From Shewanella salipaludis (GTDB lineage Bacteria; Pseudomonadota; Gammaproteobacteria; Enterobacterales; Shewanellaceae), in contig NZ_JAAXYH010000023.1 of NCBI RefSeq assembly GCF_012911865.1, positions 1 to 33,941 on the forward strand: DNA of 33,941 nucleotides, written 5' to 3'. This document shows, piece after piece, positions 26,781 to 33,941 of this stretch (the stretch's first letter is position 1; the number at the start of each line of letters is the position of its first letter). The notes below the pieces were generated by a model, which was not told the DNA's origin, ran no database searches, and saw only the letters and a list, made by a program, of their open reading frames with translations. Made by a program: the position numbers and the translations under genes.

Positions 26781-27776
26781 ATGGGGAAGCTGCAAAGCTG
26801 GCTGCTGCCGGCAATTCTGTCACTCGCCGGCTGCAACAACCTGGTCACGGCCGATGAGCCCGAGGACCTGCGCGCCGAGTTTATTCAAACCCAGATAGAG
26901 AATGGCTTCAGTCGAGCCGAGATAGAGAGCTTCCTCGGCAAGGCAAGGCGCAATCAGGCCGTACTCGATGCCATATCCAGGCCCTGGGAAGCCAAACCCT
27001 GGTTTCAGTATGCGCCGATCTTCTTGACCGAAAAACGCTTGCAGGCCGGGCTGGACTTCTGGCGCCTTCACCAGAAAGCCATCACCAGGGCCGCCAACGA
27101 ATTTCAAGTCGACCCGCAGATTATCGTCGCCATCATAGGCATAGAGACCTTCTATGGTCAGTACATGGGGACCTACCCTGTGATAGATGCCCTCTACACC
27201 CTGGGGTTTTATTACCCTCCCAGAGCGACCTTCTTTCGCAGCGAATTGGCTCAGCTGATGTTGCTGGCCAGAGAGGAACAGCTGGAATTAGCCGAGCTGA
27301 AGGGATCTTACGCCGGCGCCATGGGCTATGGTCAGTTCATCCCCTCCAGCTATCGGCATTATGCCGTCGACTTCGATGCCAACGGCAAACGTGAGCTGAT
27401 GAACAGCCCGGTAGATGCCATAGGCAGTGTCGCCAGCTATTTTCACCGCCACGGCTGGCAACGCGGTGCCGCCGTCGCCCTCCCCCTGGCCAACGCCGGC
27501 ACTCACGCCCCCAAGACCAAAGCCTGGGCCGGCGAGAAACCCGGGCTCAAGGTCGCCGATATTCTCAGCCCTGAGTTGTCGCTGACAAGCAGCCAGGATC
27601 TGGATGTGTCACAATCGGCGCTGCTGATCGCCCTGGAGCAAGAGGAGCATGTCGATTACTGGCTGGGGCTCAACAACTTCTATGTGATCACCCGCTATAA
27701 CCGCAGCCCTCTGTATGCCATGGCCGTTTATCAATTCAGTCAACAACTCAAAGAGCGTCATGCGAATCCATACTAA
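26781..27776 (+). CDS. mltB: Membrane-bound lytic murein transglycosylase B
   Basis: This lytic transglycosylase cleaves glycan strands from the inner face of the outer membrane. The 331-aa precursor has a short signal ending in LAGC. The catalytic glutamate lies in IIGIETFYGQYMG, followed by YAGAMGYGQFIPSSY and the VDAIGSVASYFHRHGW block of SLT domain 2. It lies 11 bp after rodA and its end overlaps rlpA by 14 bases. Insertion of mltB between rodA and rlpA differs from E. coli, though I recall the same arrangement from other gammaproteobacteria. Confidence 0.95.
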   Translation: MGKLQSWLLPAILSLAGCNNLVTADEPEDLRAEFIQTQIENGFSRAEIESFLGKARRNQAVLDAISRPWEAKPWFQYAPIFLTEKRLQAGLDFWRLHQKAITRAANEFQVDPQIIVAIIGIETFYGQYMGTYPVIDALYTLGFYYPPRATFFRSELAQLMLLAREEQLELAELKGSYAGAMGYGQFIPSSYRHYAVDFDANGKRELMNSPVDAIGSVASYFHRHGWQRGAAVALPLANAGTHAPKTKAWAGEKPGLKVADILSPELSLTSSQDLDVSQSALLIALEQEEHVDYWLGLNNFYVITRYNRSPLYAMAVYQFSQQLKERHANPY

Positions 27777-28551
27777 GCAGCTATTACTCATCCTGGCCAC
27801 CGCCACCCTGCTCACAGCCTGCGCCGGTAGCGGCGGGCGTTATAGCCTGAAAAATGATGCGGCGCCGAGCAACGCGCCCGATGTCAGCAAGGTAGAAGAT
27901 GCCCACGCCAAATATGAAGCCTACAGCCGCCAAGGCAACAAGCCCTACACTGTCCTGGGCAAGTCCTATCAGGTGCTGGCCACAGGCAAAGACTTCAGCC
28001 AAACGGGTTATGCCTCCTGGTATGGCAACAAGTTTCATGGCCACCTCACCTCCAACGGGGAAACCTACGACATGTACTCCATGTCCGGTGCCCATAAGAC
28101 CTTGCCCTTACCCAGCTATGTCAGGGTGACCAATCTGGAAAATGACAGGCAAGTCATAGTCAGGGTCAACGACAGGGGGCCATTCCACGAAGGCAGGATC
28201 ATAGATCTGTCTTACTCGGCGGCCTATAAACTGGATATGCTGCGCACCGGGACCGCCAAGGTCAAGATAGAGACCTTGTACATGGAAGATCCCCAGTCCA
28301 GCAGCCTGGCGGCCCTGCAGGATACAGGCATGAACTATATCCAGCTCACCGCCTCCAAAGATAAGCTGAAACTGCAGGCCCTGGCCAATCAACTCGAAAC
28401 CAAGTATCAGGTCAAATCACGGCTGCAGCCGGTAACACCCGAGATGTATCGTCTGCAGCTGGGTCCCGTCGGCCAGGCCGAGTTAGCCAACAAGCTGCTC
28501 GACACCATAAAGCAGGACGGATACCCCCAGAGCTATATCATTCACGAGTAG
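27763..28551 (+). CDS. rlpA: RlpA, septal ring lytic transglycosylase/SPOR lipoprotein
   Basis: RlpA is an outer-membrane lipoprotein acting on denuded glycan at septa. From ATG 27763 the 262 residues have a signal peptide with lipobox LLTAC. A double-psi beta-barrel follows (YASWYGNKFHGHLTSNGETYDMYSMSGAHKTLPLPSYVRVTNLEN, then VRVNDRGPFHEGRIIDLSY). A C-terminal SPOR domain begins near NYIQLTASKDK. The frame extends to 27715, but the signal peptide fixes the start. It overlaps the end of mltB. Confidence 0.95.
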   Translation, partial: RIHTKQLLLILATATLLTACAGSGGRYSLKNDAAPSNAPDVSKVEDAHAKYEAYSRQGNKPYTVLGKSYQVLATGKDFSQTGYASWYGNKFHGHLTSNGETYDMYSMSGAHKTLPLPSYVRVTNLENDRQVIVRVNDRGPFHEGRIIDLSYSAAYKLDMLRTGTAKVKIETLYMEDPQSSSLAALQDTGMNYIQLTASKDKLKLQALANQLETKYQVKSRLQPVTPEMYRLQLGPVGQAELANKLLDTIKQDGYPQSYIIHE

Positions 28552-28607
28552 TCCAGGGGTAAAAATTGCAGATGAAGGAACCTTCACTGAAATTCGGGGT
28601 CGACTAA

Positions 28608-28616
28608 TGTTATACT
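28608..28616 (+). promoter_or_regulatory. Extended -10 element upstream of dacA
   Basis: TGT followed by TATACT forms an extended -10 about 50 bases before the dacA ATG, in the 116-bp gap after rlpA. No good -35 is seen. It suggests dacA has its own transcript. Confidence 0.45.
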
Positions 28617-28667
28617 CGTGACGATTTCAGTCCTTTTCATTTCCCAACTAAAAGACGTGCCTAGTTA

Positions 28668-29840
28668 ATGATGAATTTTGCAAAGAGTCCCATTAGAACC
28701 CTGCTGCTTCTCACCTGTGTATCGACTTCTTCCCAGGCAGCTCCCATGGTCATACCCGACGCGCCGAGCGTCGCCGCCAAGGCCTATGTGTTGATGGATT
28801 ACAACTCCGGCCGCATCATAGCCGAGAGCAATGCTTACGAGAGCCTGAATCCGGCCAGCCTGACCAAGATGATGACAAGTTATGTGATTGGCCGGGAGAT
28901 CAAGGCGGGGAATATCTCTCCCGAAGATGAAGTCACCATCTCCCAGAATGCCTGGTCGAAAAACTTCCCCGACTCCTCGAAGATGTTTATCGAGGTGGGA
29001 AAGACGGTTAAGGTTGAAGATCTTAACCGCGGCATCATAATCCAATCGGGCAACGATGCCTGTGTCGCCATGGCCGAGCATATCGCCGGCACCGAAGGCG
29101 CCTTCGTCGATCTGATGAACTCCTGGGCCAAACAGCTGAGCATGAGCGACAGCTATTTCGAGAATGCCCACGGTCTGGATTCCGCAAACCATAAGTCGAC
29201 GGCCTATGATATGGCGCTGCTGGGTGCGGCACTGATCCGTGACGTACCGCAGGAATATCGCGTCTACAGCGAAAAATCTTATACTTACAACGGCATCAAG
29301 CAATATAACCGCAATGGACTCCTGTGGGATAACAGCATGAATGTCGACGGCATCAAGACGGGCCATACTTCGGGTGCCGGTTATAACCTGGTGGCCTCGG
29401 CGACCAAGGATGGCATGCGCTTGATCTCGGTGGTGATGGGCACCAAGAGTGAATCTGCCCGTAAGGCCGAGAGCAAGAAGCTGCTCAACTATGGTTTCCG
29501 TTTCTTCGAAACCATCACCCCCTACAAGGCGGGCGACAGTTTCGTCACCCAAAAGATCTGGTACGGCGATAAAGAATCTGTCGACTTGGGTGTGATCACA
29601 GATACACCAATCACAATCAATCGCGGTAAGGCCAAGAATTTGCAGGCCAATTTCGAACTGACCAAAGCACTGACCGCTCCACTGGCGAAAGGCGAAACCG
29701 TTGGCCGCATCTACTTCCAACTCGATGGCAAAGATGTCGCTCAATTCCCGCTGGTGACATTGCAGGAAGTCAATGAAGGCAGCTGGTTCAGCAAGTTAAT
29801 GGATTACTTTAAGCAGATGTTTGCCGGCTGGCTCGGCTAA
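28668..29840 (+). CDS. dacA: D-alanyl-D-alanine carboxypeptidase (PBP5/6 family)
   Basis: This enzyme trims the terminal D-alanine from peptidoglycan pentapeptides. The 390-aa precursor has a signal peptide ending near SSQAA (24). The active-site motifs are S64-L-T-K67, S127-G-N and K230-T-G, in the usual order. The PBP5 C-terminal beta domain ends in an amphipathic helix (SWFSKLMDYFKQMFAGWL) that anchors the enzyme to the inner membrane. An intrinsic terminator follows at once. Confidence 0.97.
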   Translation: MMNFAKSPIRTLLLLTCVSTSSQAAPMVIPDAPSVAAKAYVLMDYNSGRIIAESNAYESLNPASLTKMMTSYVIGREIKAGNISPEDEVTISQNAWSKNFPDSSKMFIEVGKTVKVEDLNRGIIIQSGNDACVAMAEHIAGTEGAFVDLMNSWAKQLSMSDSYFENAHGLDSANHKSTAYDMALLGAALIRDVPQEYRVYSEKSYTYNGIKQYNRNGLLWDNSMNVDGIKTGHTSGAGYNLVASATKDGMRLISVVMGTKSESARKAESKKLLNYGFRFFETITPYKAGDSFVTQKIWYGDKESVDLGVITDTPITINRGKAKNLQANFELTKALTAPLAKGETVGRIYFQLDGKDVAQFPLVTLQEVNEGSWFSKLMDYFKQMFAGWLG

Positions 29841-29855
29841 TCACCGCCTCAGCAA

Positions 29856-29887
29856 ACAAAGCCACCTCAGGGTGGCTTTGTTGTTTG
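29856..29887 (+). terminator. Intrinsic terminator after dacA
   Basis: ACAAAGCCACC pairs with GGTGGCTTTGT around TCAG (29856-29881), followed by TGTTTGT. It separates dacA from ybeD. Confidence 0.85.
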
Positions 29888-29911
29888 TATGCCCTGCGAG
29901 CTTGAATCGGT

Positions 29912-29917
29912 TATAAT
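29912..29917 (+). promoter_or_regulatory. Possible -10 box of ybeD
   Basis: A perfect TATAAT lies 43 bases before the ybeD ATG and just after the dacA terminator. No convincing -35 is found at standard spacing. Confidence 0.45.
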
Positions 29918-29960
29918 CGCCACTATAGAGATCCAACTCCCATCAGCAAGAGCGTAAAAT

Positions 29961-30227
29961 ATGTTAGACACTAAATTCGATGAACTAATGGAATTTCCCT
30001 GCGCCTTCCCCTTCAAGGTGGTCGGTGATGCCCATGAAGAATTGGCCGACAGGGTCGTCGCCGTGGTGCAGAAACATGCCCCGGGCGATTATTCCCCCAC
30101 CACCAGAGCCTCGAGCAAAGGCACCTACTATTCGATCACCATACGCGTGACAGTGCTCAGCAAAGACCATGTGGAGACCTTGTACACAGAACTTGCCGCG
30201 GTGGAAGGTGTGAGACGCGTGCTATAA
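29961..30227 (+). CDS. ybeD: YbeD/DUF493 family protein
   Basis: This 88-aa protein closely follows E. coli YbeD (LMEFPCAFPFKVVGDA, then VVAVVQKHAPGDYSPTTRASSKGTYYSITI, ending VEGVRRVL). It has a ferredoxin-like alpha/beta fold and is proposed to act as a small ligand-binding or lipoate-related regulatory protein. It stands directly before lipB, as usual, but has its own upstream signals. Confidence 0.95.
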   Translation: MLDTKFDELMEFPCAFPFKVVGDAHEELADRVVAVVQKHAPGDYSPTTRASSKGTYYSITIRVTVLSKDHVETLYTELAAVEGVRRVL

Positions 30228-30257
30228 GCACCACTCATCAGTCCTGCACGCTACTGT

Positions 30258-30286
30258 CTTACATTTGGCGGCCAGAGGCGTATAAT
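30258..30286 (+). promoter_or_regulatory. lipB-lipA promoter
   Basis: CTTACA (30258-30263) and a perfect TATAAT (30281-30286) are 17 bases apart. The lipB ribosome binding site follows about 20 bases later. Confidence 0.65.
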
Positions 30287-30319
30287 ACCGCCACTTATAT
30301 TTGAGGGGAGAGGTTGCCC

Positions 30320-30979
30320 TTGCAAGAAAGCACTTTGCATATCCGGCATCTTGGTCAGCAGGATTACGAGTCTGTATGGCATGCGATGCAGCAGTATACG
30401 GACACCCGCAACGGCGACAGCCCGGATCAACTCTGGATAGTAGAGCACCCGAGCGTGTTCACCCAGGGCCAGGCTGGCAAGAGTGAACACATACTCAATG
30501 CCGGCGATATCCCGGTCATTCAGGTCGACAGAGGTGGGCAAGTCACCTATCACGGTCCGGGACAGCTCGTAGCCTACCCCCTTATCGACATCAAGAGAGC
30601 CAAACTTGGCGTTCGCCAGCTGGTCAATCATATAGAGCAGAGCATAGTCGATATGTTGCAGCCCTATCGGATAACAGCCTATGCCAAGGCCGATGCGCCT
30701 GGCGTATATGTCAATGAGCGTAAGATTGCCTCATTGGGACTTAGGATCCGCAAGGGGTGCTCGTTTCACGGCTTGGCACTCAATGTGAACATGGATCTGT
30801 CACCCTTTCGTCGCATCAATCCCTGCGGTTATGCCGGCCTCGAAATGGTGCAATGTAAGGAACTTGGCGGTCCACAGTCCGTCGAAGAAGCCGGCAAGCA
30901 ACTCATTCAAACTTTTAGCCAATTACTCGGCTATCAGCAACTAGTTCATCATCAAGGATTAGCAGAGTCATATGAATAG
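30320..30979 (+). CDS. lipB: Lipoyl(octanoyl) transferase LipB
   Basis: LipB moves octanoyl groups from acyl carrier protein to lipoyl domains. The 219-aa protein has the family blocks HPSVFTQGQAGK, DRGGQVTYHGPGQL, the catalytic lysine in ERKIASLGLRI and the catalytic cysteine in RINPCGYAGLEM. It has no ATG start. TTG 30320 lies six bases after GGAGAGG, and an earlier TTG at 30314 directly abuts that site, so 30320 is preferred. It overlaps lipA by 8 bases. Confidence 0.95.
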   Translation: MQESTLHIRHLGQQDYESVWHAMQQYTDTRNGDSPDQLWIVEHPSVFTQGQAGKSEHILNAGDIPVIQVDRGGQVTYHGPGQLVAYPLIDIKRAKLGVRQLVNHIEQSIVDMLQPYRITAYAKADAPGVYVNERKIASLGLRIRKGCSFHGLALNVNMDLSPFRRINPCGYAGLEMVQCKELGGPQSVEEAGKQLIQTFSQLLGYQQLVHHQGLAESYE

Positions 30980-31937
30980 GCCCGAAAGATTACAACCAGG
31001 CGTCAAGCTGCGCGACGCGGATAAAGTATCACGCATACCAGTGAAGATTGTGCCCTCAGAGCGCGAAACCATGCTGCGTAAACCCGACTGGTTGCGAGTG
31101 AAATTGCCGGCATCCAATCAAAGGATACTCGAGATCAAGCAGGCCCTGCGCAAGAATGAACTGCATTCTGTGTGCGAGGAAGCTTCATGCCCTAACCTGG
31201 CCGAATGCTTCAATCATGGTACTGCGACCTTCATGATCCTCGGGGCAATTTGTACCCGTCGCTGCCCATTCTGTGACGTGGCCCATGGCCGTCCCCTCAA
31301 GCCAGATGACAACGAGCCGGTCAAATTGGCCCAGACCATACGTGACATGAAACTCAAGTATGTGGTCATCACCTCGGTGGACAGGGACGATCTGCGTGAC
31401 GGCGGTGCCCAGCACTTTGCTGACTGCATACGCGAGATCCGCAAACTGAACCCTGAGATAAAGATAGAAATCCTGGTACCGGATTTTCGTGGCCGTATCG
31501 ATGCCGCCCTGGATATTCTCGCCACCGAGCCACCGGATGTATTCAACCACAACCTGGAAACGGCGCCAATGCATTATCGTAAAGCGCGTCCAGGTGCCAA
31601 TTACCAATGGTCATTGGATCTGTTGAAACGTTTCAAGGAACGTCATCCAAATGTGCCGACCAAGTCGGGGTTGATGATGGGACTGGGGGAAACCAACGAA
31701 GAGATAGCCCAAGTACTGCGTGATCTGCGTGACCATAACGTAGAAATGCTCACCCTGGGACAATATCTGCAGCCATCCAAGTTCCACCTGCCGGTAGAGC
31801 GCTATGTGCCACCGGCCGAGTTCGATGAGCTCAAGGCTCTGGCAGATGAGTTAGGCTTCACTCATGCCGCCTGTGGCCCACTGGTACGCTCCAGCTACCA
31901 TGCGGATCTGCAAGCTCAGGGCAAAGAAGTCAAATAG
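30972..31937 (+). CDS. lipA: Lipoyl synthase LipA
   Basis: LipA is a radical-SAM enzyme inserting two sulfurs into octanoyl groups on lipoyl domains. The 321-aa protein has the auxiliary-cluster cysteines C68, C73 and C79 (CEEASCPNLAEC). The radical-SAM cysteines C94, C98 and C101 are in CTRRCPFC. The C-terminal RSSYHA contains the serine ligand of the auxiliary cluster. All required ligands are present. Coupled to lipB. Confidence 0.98.
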   Translation: MNRPERLQPGVKLRDADKVSRIPVKIVPSERETMLRKPDWLRVKLPASNQRILEIKQALRKNELHSVCEEASCPNLAECFNHGTATFMILGAICTRRCPFCDVAHGRPLKPDDNEPVKLAQTIRDMKLKYVVITSVDRDDLRDGGAQHFADCIREIRKLNPEIKIEILVPDFRGRIDAALDILATEPPDVFNHNLETAPMHYRKARPGANYQWSLDLLKRFKERHPNVPTKSGLMMGLGETNEEIAQVLRDLRDHNVEMLTLGQYLQPSKFHLPVERYVPPAEFDELKALADELGFTHAACGPLVRSSYHADLQAQGKEVK

Positions 31938-31954
31938 TCCCGGCACTCAGTTCG

Positions 31955-31994
31955 CCCAATAAAAAACAGCGCCTCGGCGCTGTTTTTTATTGGG
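31955..31994. terminator. Bidirectional terminator between lipA and rimI
   Basis: A 19-bp perfect inverted repeat (CCCAATAAAAAACAGCGCC and its complement, loop TC) has A/T tracts within both arms. It can therefore terminate lipA on the plus strand and holD-rimI on the minus strand. Confidence 0.92.
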
Positions 31995-32007
31995 TGCTGT
32001 GCAGTGC

Positions 32008-32460
32008 TCAGCATTGCTCCAAACGCAAGTCCATCAGAATGGCATCTTCGTGACCTGTATCGCTCTGATAATACCCCTTACGCCGCCCCGACTCGACAAA
32101 GCCGCTGCTCAGGTAGAGCCGCTGCGCGGCCACATTTGAGGCACGCACTTCGAGTAATATCACCACAGCCTGGCTCTGTATTGCCTGTTCAATCACAGCC
32201 TTTAACAACAGGCGTCCCAGACCCTTGCCTTGCTGCTCCGGCGCTATACAGATGTCCAACAAGCTCAACTCATCGACTATCTGCTGCACTATGGCAAACC
32301 CTACCAGAGACTCGTCGTGAAACGCCCCCAATACCCGGTACAAGCTGCCGAAGCAAGTCGCCAAGTTAGCCTCAGACCAGGGATGACTATGGGCTTGCGC
32401 CTCAATCTGCGCCATCTTATCGACATCGGCAGGCGTCAGGGGAACCAGTATCAGGCTCAT
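32008..32460 (-). CDS. rimI: Ribosomal protein S18 N-alpha-acetyltransferase RimI
   Basis: This GNAT-family enzyme acetylates the N-terminus of protein S18. The 150-aa sequence has the acetyl-CoA loop APEQQGKGLGRLLL and the typical ASNVAAQRLYLSSGF motif. The frame extends to 32511, but ATG 32460 overlaps the holD stop and gives the family N-terminus MSLILVPLTPAD. The holD-rimI order is as in E. coli. Confidence 0.93.
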   Translation of the reverse strand: MSLILVPLTPADVDKMAQIEAQAHSHPWSEANLATCFGSLYRVLGAFHDESLVGFAIVQQIVDELSLLDICIAPEQQGKGLGRLLLKAVIEQAIQSQAVVILLEVRASNVAAQRLYLSSGFVESGRRKGYYQSDTGHEDAILMDLRLEQC

Positions 32461-32813
32461 ATCTTGCTTCCTGTCTGCTTCGAGTCCAACCGGGCCGCAA
32501 TCTGTTGCCATAGCGCCCGTTTGGCGTTGGCACTGGAGAGCAGGACTTCCAAGGGTTCAGACACCAACCAGGCTTTACGCGGTAACACTGCGGGTCGACG
32601 CAGATCCCACACCAGAATCGCATCTCCCGGGACCCGTTCATCGAAGTGGCAATCGTCACTCTCAATCCCCAGCAGGCTGAGCACACTCTTGACCAAGGGG
32701 TGATCGGCCAGTTCTATATCCTGATTATGCGCCACGGCAAAAGGCTTGCGCCGAACCGCAGGCTGTTGCCAGCGACTGATGCCCATGGCATCCAAATAAG
32801 CAGATTTCTTCAC
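32457..32813 (-). CDS. holD: DNA polymerase III psi subunit HolD
   Basis: Psi links the clamp loader to chi and single-strand binding protein. The 118-aa protein starts MKKSAYLDAMGISRWQ, the conserved N-terminal segment that binds the clamp loader, and contains LLGIESDDCHF and the family WDLRRP-type strand. The family is short and diverged, so the call rests mainly on the N-terminus, the size and the rimI partner. It overlaps rimI by 4 bases (ATGA). Confidence 0.85.
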   Translation of the reverse strand: MKKSAYLDAMGISRWQQPAVRRKPFAVAHNQDIELADHPLVKSVLSLLGIESDDCHFDERVPGDAILVWDLRRPAVLPRKAWLVSEPLEVLLSSANAKRALWQQIAARLDSKQTGSKI

Positions 32814-32936
32814 CGACTCTCATTTCTCGACAGGCCAATCCAGGCTGTTAGCATACCAGCTCTAGCTAAACTTTGTTATTCGACACAGGCAAGTATCCGG
32901 GCACTGGCCCAACTCAGTTGACAAACTGCAGACATG

Positions 32937-32963
32937 AAAAAGCCGAGCATAGCTCGGCTTTTT
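32937..32963. terminator. Terminator after tRNA-Trp
   Basis: A 12-bp perfect stem (AAAAAGCCGAGC with GCTCGGCTTTTT, loop ATA) lies 8 bases past the tRNA-Trp 3' end on the minus strand. A/T tracts on both sides make it usable in both directions. Confidence 0.9.
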
Positions 32964-32970
32964 CAGAATT

Positions 32971-33047
32971 TGGCAGGGGTGGGGAGACTCGAACTCACAA
33001 CATGCGGTTTTGGAGACCGCCGCTCTACCAATTGGAGCTACACCCCT
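32971..33047 (-). tRNA. tRNA-Trp(CCA)
   Basis: The cloverleaf starts AGGGGTGTAGC, has anticodon CCA in GTCTCCAAAAC between GCGGT and ACCGC, T-arm GAGTTCGAGTC and an encoded CCA end. It lies beyond the 5S gene, as in rRNA operons that end with tRNA-Trp. Terminators intervene and it has its own promoter. Confidence 0.96.
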
Positions 33048-33060
33048 GTTGACGAGACGC

Positions 33061-33089
33061 ATTATGCTAAAAGCACTCTCAAAGGTAAA
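33061..33089 (-). promoter_or_regulatory. Promoter of tRNA-Trp
   Basis: On the minus strand TTTACC (33089-33084) and CATAAT (33066-33061) are 17 bases apart, immediately upstream of the tRNA. The -10 hexamer is the same as that of the Met-Leu-Gln tRNA operon. Confidence 0.65.
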
Positions 33090-33634
33090 GGACTTTTTAT
33101 GGCAAAAAACATTAACTGCAGGTTTTTCAAACAAGTTCCAAAAATGTAACACCCAAGCCGGCTCCTGAAGAGGATAAACATAGGTCGAGATAAATGCTCA
33201 TCCGGGAGATGGCAGTCCTACCCAGGCATCCAGGGTCAAAATCATCACAGAAGCGCTGTCGCAGTCTTATCGCTCGCATGCTTGAGGCTACATGACACTG
33301 CAGCAGCGAGCCAGGCTGACTATGGCGTCTAAGACCAATACAGGCAGTGCGCCGCGCGGTATTCACACTAACCCCCTATGTTCGGGGACCATCCTGAAAA
33401 CGGCGCAAAGCCATGCTTCGCCAACATAGCCCATTGCACCCCAGGTGCCCACAAGGATGTGGGATGTGGGAAGTGCCTTAATGTGGGAAGTGCCTTAGAT
33501 TGTCGGGAGCAATTTTGACTTCACATGGGGGTGAAGATGCTGCGCTTAAGACTCGAAGTAGATTGTTAACTCGTAGCGCGCAGACGCTTGCCTTCGAAGC
33601 TGGGGAATCCGCTCAGCGGCGGGAGTCCAAACGC
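33090..33634. other. Gene-free region between tRNA-Trp and rRNA operon end
   Basis: No supported gene lies in these 545 bases. The plus- and minus-strand frames crossing them lack protein-like sequence and ribosome binding sites. The only clear structure is a short tandem repeat at 33464-33497. Confidence 0.6.
33464..33497. repeat. 17-bp perfect tandem repeat
   Basis: ATGTGGGAAGTGCCTTA occurs twice without a gap, preceded by a partial copy (GATGTGGG, 33456-33463). A related GGGAAGTGTCTTAGA occurs at 7069-7083. Confidence 0.85.
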
Positions 33635-33660
33635 AAAAAAGCCACCTTGTTAGGTGGCTT
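33635..33660 (-). terminator. Distal intrinsic terminator, rRNA side
   Basis: AAGCCACCT (33639-33647) pairs with AGGTGGCTT (33652-33660) around TGTT. The minus-strand transcript ends in a T-run (33640-33635). Confidence 0.85.
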
Positions 33661-33691
33661 CTTCACGCTCTTACGAGCAATTAGGCGCCTG
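33661..33691 (-). other. Remnant of a second 5S rRNA 3' end
   Basis: ATTAGGCGCCTG at 33680-33691 repeats the sequence at the true 5S end (33878-33889). On the minus strand each copy continues with a small hairpin (GCTCGTAAGAGC here, TTCTCGAAAGAGAA at the real 5S) and then a terminator. This suggests a duplicated 5S tail whose gene body is lost. Confidence 0.5.
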
Positions 33692-33824
33692 TCATGGCCA
33701 GCTTCGAGCCAAGCTCTCTGCGTTCAGTGCCGGCATCAAGCTGCGCTTGATAAGCGCAGGCACCTCACTGCGTTCGGGCTTGTTGTCTTCCCCATGAGAG
33801 AGGATATTTCAAAAGCTGTTAAAC

Positions 33825-33860
33825 GAAAAAATCCCCAACACAGTGTGCTGAGGATTTATC
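33825..33860 (-). terminator. Terminator directly after 5S rRNA
   Basis: On the minus strand AATCCTCAGCACA pairs with TGTTGGGGATT around a short loop and is followed by a T-run. It lies about 22 bases beyond the 5S end. Confidence 0.85.
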
Positions 33861-33881
33861 GCTTCTCTTTCGAGAAAATTA

Positions 33882-33941
33882 GGCGCCTGGAAATGACCTA
33901 CTCTCACATGGGGAGACCCCACACTACCATCGGCGCGATTG
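33882..33941 (-). rRNA. rrf: 5S ribosomal RNA, 3' part only
   Basis: The minus strand contains GCGCCGATGGTAGTGTGGGG, then CTCCCCATGTGAGAGTAGG and CCAGGCGCC, the conserved 3' third of bacterial 5S rRNA. The gene runs off the right edge, so the rest of the rRNA operon lies outside. The exact 3' end is estimated to within a few bases. Confidence 0.92.

Noticed and set aside
32934..33149. Plus-strand 71-codon frame across tRNA-Trp
   Set aside because: It covers the terminator and the tRNA antisense; no coding evidence.

Overview
The window is chromosomal DNA of a gammaproteobacterium, most likely Shewanella or a close relative. That assignment is an inference from gene content, order and protein sequence, not from a database search. 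Most of it is the conserved block found around ubiF-miaB and lipA in Escherichia coli, in recognisable order: a Met-Leu-Gln-Gln-Met-Gln tRNA operon, ychF, pth, ubiF-type hydroxylase, miaB, phoH/ybeZ, ybeY, corC, lnt, ybeL, leuS, lptE, holA, nadD, rsfS, rlmH, mrdA, rodA, mltB, rlpA, dacA, ybeD, lipB and lipA. After these come holD-rimI, a tRNA-Trp gene and the distal end of an rRNA operon (5S, minus strand).

Positions 1-1715 are accessory DNA. They begin with the last codons and right end of an IS3-family insertion sequence, followed by a 17-bp perfect palindrome. Next is a complete integron gene cassette read on the minus strand, with a 131-bp VCR-like attC site at 215-345 and the opposite cassette boundary at 1709-1715. 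No integron integrase is present in the window. The cassette is visibly AT-richer than the genes that follow. It carries three tightly packed genes: an HNH nuclease with an extra C-terminal domain (222 aa), a 135-aa protein I cannot place, and a 103-aa minimal nucleotidyltransferase. This is the best candidate for an undescribed system in the window, possibly anti-phage; that role is an inference.

Positions 2124-6880 hold single genes: catalase-peroxidase katG, a CopD-like four-helix membrane protein, a lipoprotein with an unusually cysteine-rich signal peptide, a VOC/glyoxalase-fold protein, a doubtful small ORF and a SnoaL/NTF2-fold protein.

Positions 7222-8125 are a tRNA operon with a near-consensus promoter, a GC-rich discriminator and a strong terminator. 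Its first spacer contains two 77-bp tandem repeats that copy the 3' end and flank of the adjacent tRNA-Met, a layout reminiscent of the rtT repeats of the E. coli tyrT operon.

From 8242 to 32813 the genes serve tRNA maturation and translation (pth, miaB, leuS, ybeY, rsfS, rlmH), the cell envelope (lnt, lptE, mrdA, rodA, mltB, rlpA, dacA), replication (holA, holD) and cofactors (nadD, lipB, lipA, ubiF). Many neighbours overlap by one to a few bases, which indicates translational coupling. The right end (33048-33881) has no gene. It carries the tRNA-Trp promoter, a short tandem repeat, two terminators and what looks like the 3' flank of a second, lost 5S rRNA gene.
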